Below are positions 6,946 through 9,835 of a stretch of DNA of 9,835 bases, piece by piece. Below the pieces are notes generated by a model. That model saw only the letters and a list, made by a program, of their open reading frames with translations, was not told the origin of the DNA and did not search any database. How positions within the stretch are numbered: position 1 is the stretch's first letter; each line of letters opens with the position of its first letter. Origin of the DNA: Actinomycetales bacterium (lineage in GTDB: Bacteria; Actinomycetota; Actinomycetes; Actinomycetales; Microbacteriaceae); assembly GCA_015655255.1 (NCBI GenBank), contig JAATFJ010000279.1, forward strand, positions 1-9,835, given 5' to 3'. A program made the translations under genes and the position numbers.

Positions 6946-7694
6946 TGGCACGCATCCTCATCGCCGGCGAGAGCTGGATGACCACGAGCACGCATGTGAA
7001 GGGAGTGGACGAGTTCACCGTGCACTCCTACGTCGAGGGCGTCGCGCAGTTGCGTGCCGCCTTCGAGGCGGGCGGTCATACGGTGACGCATCTCCCCGGT
7101 CATCTCGTACCGGAGCAGTTTCCCGGCACGAAGGAGGAGCTGGACGCGTACGACATCGTGGTGCTCTCCGACATCGGGGCGAATTCCATCCAGCTCGCTC
7201 CGGCAGTCTTCGAACGCTCGATCCCGGGGACGGACCGGTTGCAGGAACTCGCCGAGTGGACGCGGGCGGGTGGCGCATTGCTCATGATCGGCGGCTACCT
7301 CTCGTTCACCGGCTTCCAAGCGCGGGCGTGCTACGCCGGAACCCCCGTCGCCGAGGTGCTCCCCGTGAGTCTCTTGGGGCATGACGATCGCATCGAGGCC
7401 CCCGCGGGTGTCGTCGCCACCGTGCTCGATGCCGCCCACCCCGCGCTCGGCGGTGCGGGGACGGAATGGCCCGCTCTGCTCGGGTACAACCGCACCGTCG
7501 CCAAACCCGGTGCTGCCGTTCTCGCGACGGCGGGCGAGGACCCGCTCGTCGCCGTCTGGGAGACAGGAGAGGGAAGGTCCGCGGTCTTCACGAGCGACTG
7601 CTCTCCGCACTGGGCGCCGCCCGCATTCTGCGATGAGTGGGCGGGGTATGCCCGGCTCTTCTCCGGGCTCGCGGACTGGTTGGCTGTGAGATGA
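6945..7694 (+). CDS. Class I glutamine amidotransferase-like protein (GATase1_like/DUF1355 type), nucleophile Cys absent
   Basis: This 249-residue flavodoxin-like protein starts with MARILIAGESWMT. It contains AAFEAGGHTVTHLPGH, a YDIVVLSDIGANS strand-turn and the elbow region LLMIGGYLSFTGFQ, then TPVAEVLPVSLLGHDDR and a C-terminal GRSAVFTSDCSPHWAP. It fits the GATase1-like group (once DUF1355) of putative cytoplasmic proteins. At the elbow, where true glutamine amidotransferases carry Cys, the sequence has GGY (Tyr118), so glutaminase activity is unlikely by the usual mechanism. A role as a non-nucleophilic hydrolase, sugar-related enzyme (compare ThuA-like folds) or binding partner is possible; function unknown. 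AAAGGA at 6933-6938 is its ribosome site. It overlaps the TenA-like gene by 4 nt (ATGA), so the two are translationally coupled. Confidence 0.8.
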   Translation: MARILIAGESWMTTSTHVKGVDEFTVHSYVEGVAQLRAAFEAGGHTVTHLPGHLVPEQFPGTKEELDAYDIVVLSDIGANSIQLAPAVFERSIPGTDRLQELAEWTRAGGALLMIGGYLSFTGFQARACYAGTPVAEVLPVSLLGHDDRIEAPAGVVATVLDAAHPALGGAGTEWPALLGYNRTVAKPGAAVLATAGEDPLVAVWETGEGRSAVFTSDCSPHWAPPAFCDEWAGYARLFSGLADWLAVR

Positions 7695-8326
7695 CGATCA
7701 CCGTGTCCGCGCGGGCGACGGGAATGCTCGAGCGTTCCCGCGATGCGCTGGAGAGGTCGGCCGCGCATCCGCTCCTCGAATCGATGGCCGCGGGGACGAT
7801 CGACGACGCCGTCTTCGCGCGCTATCTCGGTATCGAGGGCGCCTTCGTGCTCACCGCCGCCCGTGGGGTCGCGCTGTGCCTAGCCGCCGAACGCGAGGAA
7901 GAGACCATGCGCGAACTCGCACGCATCCTCGACGAGCTTCTGGGTGCTCAGCGTCGCTATTTCCTCCGCTACGGCGACGGGATCGACGGGCGGCGGAACC
8001 CGCTGCAGGAGTGCGTAGAAGACGCGATCGTTCGCGCGGACGCCGCAACCGTCACGGTGCTCCTCGCCGCCGCGGAGACCCTCTATGAGACCTGGGCGGT
8101 TCGTACCCTCGCGCGCGACGCGCAGCGCATCCCGCCCGTGCAGGAATGGATCGATCTGCACACCGCGGCGAGCTTCCGCGCCGGCGCCGCCTTCTGGCGT
8201 TCCGCCGTCGACCGCATAGCGCTGGAACGTATGAACGACGCCGCGCTCGATGACGTTTTCCGCGCTGCCCTTGCCGCCGAAGACGCGTTCCACTCCCTGC
8301 CCCTTCGGAAGGAGTCATGGTCATGA
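7691..8326 (+). CDS. TenA-like protein (thiaminase II / haem-oxygenase-like fold), canonical Cys absent
   Basis: This all-helical 211-residue protein has TenA family length and landmarks. They are HPLLESMAAGTIDDAVFARYLGIEGAF (starting at His26), VLLAAAETLYETWA (123-136), VQEWIDLHTAASF (150-162) and a terminal AALAAEDAFHSLP. In Bacillus TenA, which releases hydroxymethylpyrimidine from aminopyrimidine or thiamine, the key residues are an Asp, a Cys and a C-terminal Glu. By my hand alignment they fall here on Glu49, Ala128 and Glu197. Loss of the Cys argues against classical thiaminase II chemistry; some TenA_E-type proteins also lack it. The ATG at 7691 lies inside the ATGA overlap with the upstream gene and lacks a strong ribosome site, consistent with coupling. 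No thiamine genes are visible nearby, so a role other than thiamine salvage is open. Confidence 0.78.
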   Translation: MTITVSARATGMLERSRDALERSAAHPLLESMAAGTIDDAVFARYLGIEGAFVLTAARGVALCLAAEREEETMRELARILDELLGAQRRYFLRYGDGIDGRRNPLQECVEDAIVRADAATVTVLLAAAETLYETWAVRTLARDAQRIPPVQEWIDLHTAASFRAGAAFWRSAVDRIALERMNDAALDDVFRAALAAEDAFHSLPLRKESWS

Positions 8327-9483
8327 ACACCGCGATCCTCGACGATCTCACGACGCTCGTGTCCTTCGGGCCGAGGTTCCACGGCGGTGCCGGCATCCAT
8401 GCTGCCGCGGACTGGCTGGAGCAGCGTCTGCAGGCTGCGGGAGGAACCGTGCGCCGCCATCGGGTCGCCCTGCCCGGCTGGCAGCCCGGTGAGGGGTCCC
8501 TCGTGCGCATCACGACGCCCGTGGCGCGCGTGCTGCCGAGCTGGCCGATGCTCTGGTCGGGCGGACGCGAGGGAAGCCTCTTCGGGCGGGTCGTCCGGAT
8601 GGGTGATCAGGGACTCTGGGGTGATTCGATGACGTGGACCCGTTTCGCCGTCATCGATGAGGACGGTGCGGTGCGCGCCTACCTGCACGGCCGGGACAGG
8701 GAACCCGCGGCGCCGCAGCCGCTGCCGTCGGGATCCGACCGTTTCGTCGCCCATCTGGCGATCGGGCGGGCGGACGCCGTGCAGCTGGGCGCCTGGATCG
8801 ATGAGGGCACGACGCCCGTGGTCGAGGTGAGGTGCACAGCGGGAAGCGTCGACGCGGAGGCTGTGGCGGACAACCTCATCGTGGACATCCCCGGCTCATC
8901 GTCGACTGCCCCACTCGTCCTGCTCTGCGCGCATTACGACACCTTCTACAACACCGTCGGCGCCTATGACAACGGTTCCGGAACGATCGCCGTGCTTCAT
9001 CTGGCCGAGCGATTCCTCGCGACGCCATCGCCGCGTGCGGTGCGCATGGTGTTCTTCACCGCGGAGGAATGGCATCTGGGTGGAGCGCGAGCGCTCGCCG
9101 GCGAGGAAGACCTCGGCGACATCGCCATGGCGATCAACATCGACGGCCTGGGGCGGGGGGATGTCCTCGAGGCCTTCGCCGCCCCGGAGCGGTTCGACGC
9201 CGCGACGCATTTCTCGATGGCCGACTATGCGGCACGCACGCGGGAGCGGCTCACGCTCTTCTCCCGGTTTCCGCCGACGACGGGCACCGACGATGCCGTG
9301 TTCTACCGTTCCGGCGTTCCGAGCCTGTTCCTCACCTTCAACGACCTGGAAAGGCTCCACCAGCCGAACGATCTGCCCAATCCGGGCATTGCGCGCAACA
9401 TCGCCTGGACGCTCGGCCTCGTTGATCACCTCATCGCCGAGCTCGCGATTCCCGAGCGCGCGCAGCCTCCCGGAATCCTGTGA
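8323..9483 (+). CDS. M28-family zinc peptidase/amidohydrolase, cytoplasmic
   Basis: This 386-residue protein has the M28 (aminopeptidase Y-like) zinc site. His204-x-Asp206 lies in CAHYDTFY, Asp216 in GAYDNGSGT, the Glu248-Glu249 pair in FFTAEEWHLGG, Asp274 in INIDGLG and His346 in LHQPND. The N-terminal part (1-60) resembles the usual FGPRFHGGAG and LEQRLQAAG opening, and residues about 60-190 form a spacer domain before the zinc core. There is no signal peptide or lipobox, unlike many secreted M28 enzymes. The start at 8323 is preferred to an ATG at 8317, because GGAAGGAG (8307-8314) is then 8 nt away rather than 2, and it gives an ATGA overlap. It is the last operon gene; it may remove an amino-acyl or amide group from the pathway intermediate. 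The substrate is unknown. Confidence 0.88.
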   Translation: MNTAILDDLTTLVSFGPRFHGGAGIHAAADWLEQRLQAAGGTVRRHRVALPGWQPGEGSLVRITTPVARVLPSWPMLWSGGREGSLFGRVVRMGDQGLWGDSMTWTRFAVIDEDGAVRAYLHGRDREPAAPQPLPSGSDRFVAHLAIGRADAVQLGAWIDEGTTPVVEVRCTAGSVDAEAVADNLIVDIPGSSSTAPLVLLCAHYDTFYNTVGAYDNGSGTIAVLHLAERFLATPSPRAVRMVFFTAEEWHLGGARALAGEEDLGDIAMAINIDGLGRGDVLEAFAAPERFDAATHFSMADYAARTRERLTLFSRFPPTTGTDDAVFYRSGVPSLFLTFNDLERLHQPNDLPNPGIARNIAWTLGLVDHLIAELAIPERAQPPGIL

Positions 9484-9499
9484 GCAGACGATGACGCAC

Positions 9500-9835
9500 T
9501 CAGCGCAAGCCCTCGAGCGCATCCGCATCGGCGATGAGTCGACGATAGATGCTCTCCGCCTCCCCGATCCTTTCCACGGAGCAGCGCTCGTCCACCGTGT
9601 GCGGCTGATCCACGCCGCCGGGCCCGACGATGAAGACCGTGGGATGGAGGGAGGAGAGCGCCGCGGCATCGGTGAAGTACGACACCGCCCCGGTCTCGTG
9701 ATCGCCGACGATCCCGGCGACGTGCTCGTGGATGCGCCGGGTCAGCGGCTGATCCGTGGGCGTCCAGACGGCCGCCAGATCGAGGAGCGTGTCGACCTCA
9801 GCATGCGGGACGAATGCCTCGATCGCCGCGGTCAC
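9500..9835 (-). CDS. C-terminal part of an M20-family metallopeptidase (ArgE/DapE-like; 5' end outside window)
   Basis: The last 111 codons of a leftward gene are present; the frame is still open at the right edge, and the GTG there need not be the start. The fragment matches the tail of M20 peptidases: VSYFTDAAAL (a conserved Asp in the catalytic-domain return), VFIVGPGGVDQPHTVDERCSV with the late metal- or substrate-binding His and following Glu, and a final amphipathic helix SIYRRLIADA. Family members hydrolyse N-acyl amino acids or small peptides with two zinc ions. It converges with the M28-type gene and leaves 16 nt between the stops, so it is not in that operon. In Bacillus thiamine salvage an M20-like deformylase (YlmB) works with TenA, which makes the neighbourhood notable, but nothing here proves a link. 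Confidence 0.8.
   Translation of the reverse strand: MTAAIEAFVPHAEVDTLLDLAAVWTPTDQPLTRRIHEHVAGIVGDHETGAVSYFTDAAALSSLHPTVFIVGPGGVDQPHTVDERCSVERIGEAESIYRRLIADADALEGLR

Noticed and set aside
9484..9499. Possible terminator between the convergent M28 and M20 genes
   Set aside because: The 16-nt gap has no stem-loop or T-run that I could find.
1..9835. tRNA, rRNA, CRISPR, insertion sequence or defence/phage system
   Set aside because: No cloverleaf, spaced repeats, transposase or terminal inverted repeats were seen, and the genes are all metabolic or regulatory with uniform base composition.

Overview
The window reads as chromosomal DNA of a high-GC actinobacterium, most likely Microbacterium or a close Microbacteriaceae relative. 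This is inferred from the strong G/C bias at third codon positions, frequent TGA stops, GTG starts, 1-4 nt gene overlaps and the style of the proteins. It was not tested by any search. Ten protein genes cover nearly all of the sequence. I saw no tRNA, rRNA, insertion sequence, CRISPR array or clear rho-independent terminator.

Left (1-2705, + strand): the 3' end of a PutA-type proline/pyrroline-5-carboxylate dehydrogenase, a PaiB-family FMN-binding protein and a YtcJ-like amidohydrolase. They are joined by two 4-nt overlaps (ATGA, GTGA) and look like one operon. 

Middle (2725-5687, - strand): in transcription order, a LacI-family repressor, a cysteine-rich multi-zinc-ribbon protein and a membrane-anchored alpha/beta-hydrolase. 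The esterase converges on the left operon with an 18-19 nt gap.

Right (5863-9483, + strand): a compact four-gene operon diverging from lacI. It encodes a phosphotriesterase-family metallohydrolase, a class I glutamine amidotransferase-like protein without the nucleophilic Cys, a TenA-like protein without the canonical catalytic Cys, and a cytoplasmic M28-type zinc peptidase/amidohydrolase. Junctions overlap by 1, 4 and 4 nt. A 175-bp divergent promoter region with two CG-centred palindromes separates it from lacI, so the LacI protein very probably controls this operon. The end of a convergent M20-family peptidase gene lies at the right edge.

The right operon is the most interesting part. Three hydrolase-like folds and a TenA-fold protein under a dedicated LacI regulator suggest an inducible catabolic or salvage route for a small amide, ester, lactone or pyrimidine-type substrate. 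I do not recognise it as a described pathway. The substrate is unknown, and no transporter gene lies in the window.
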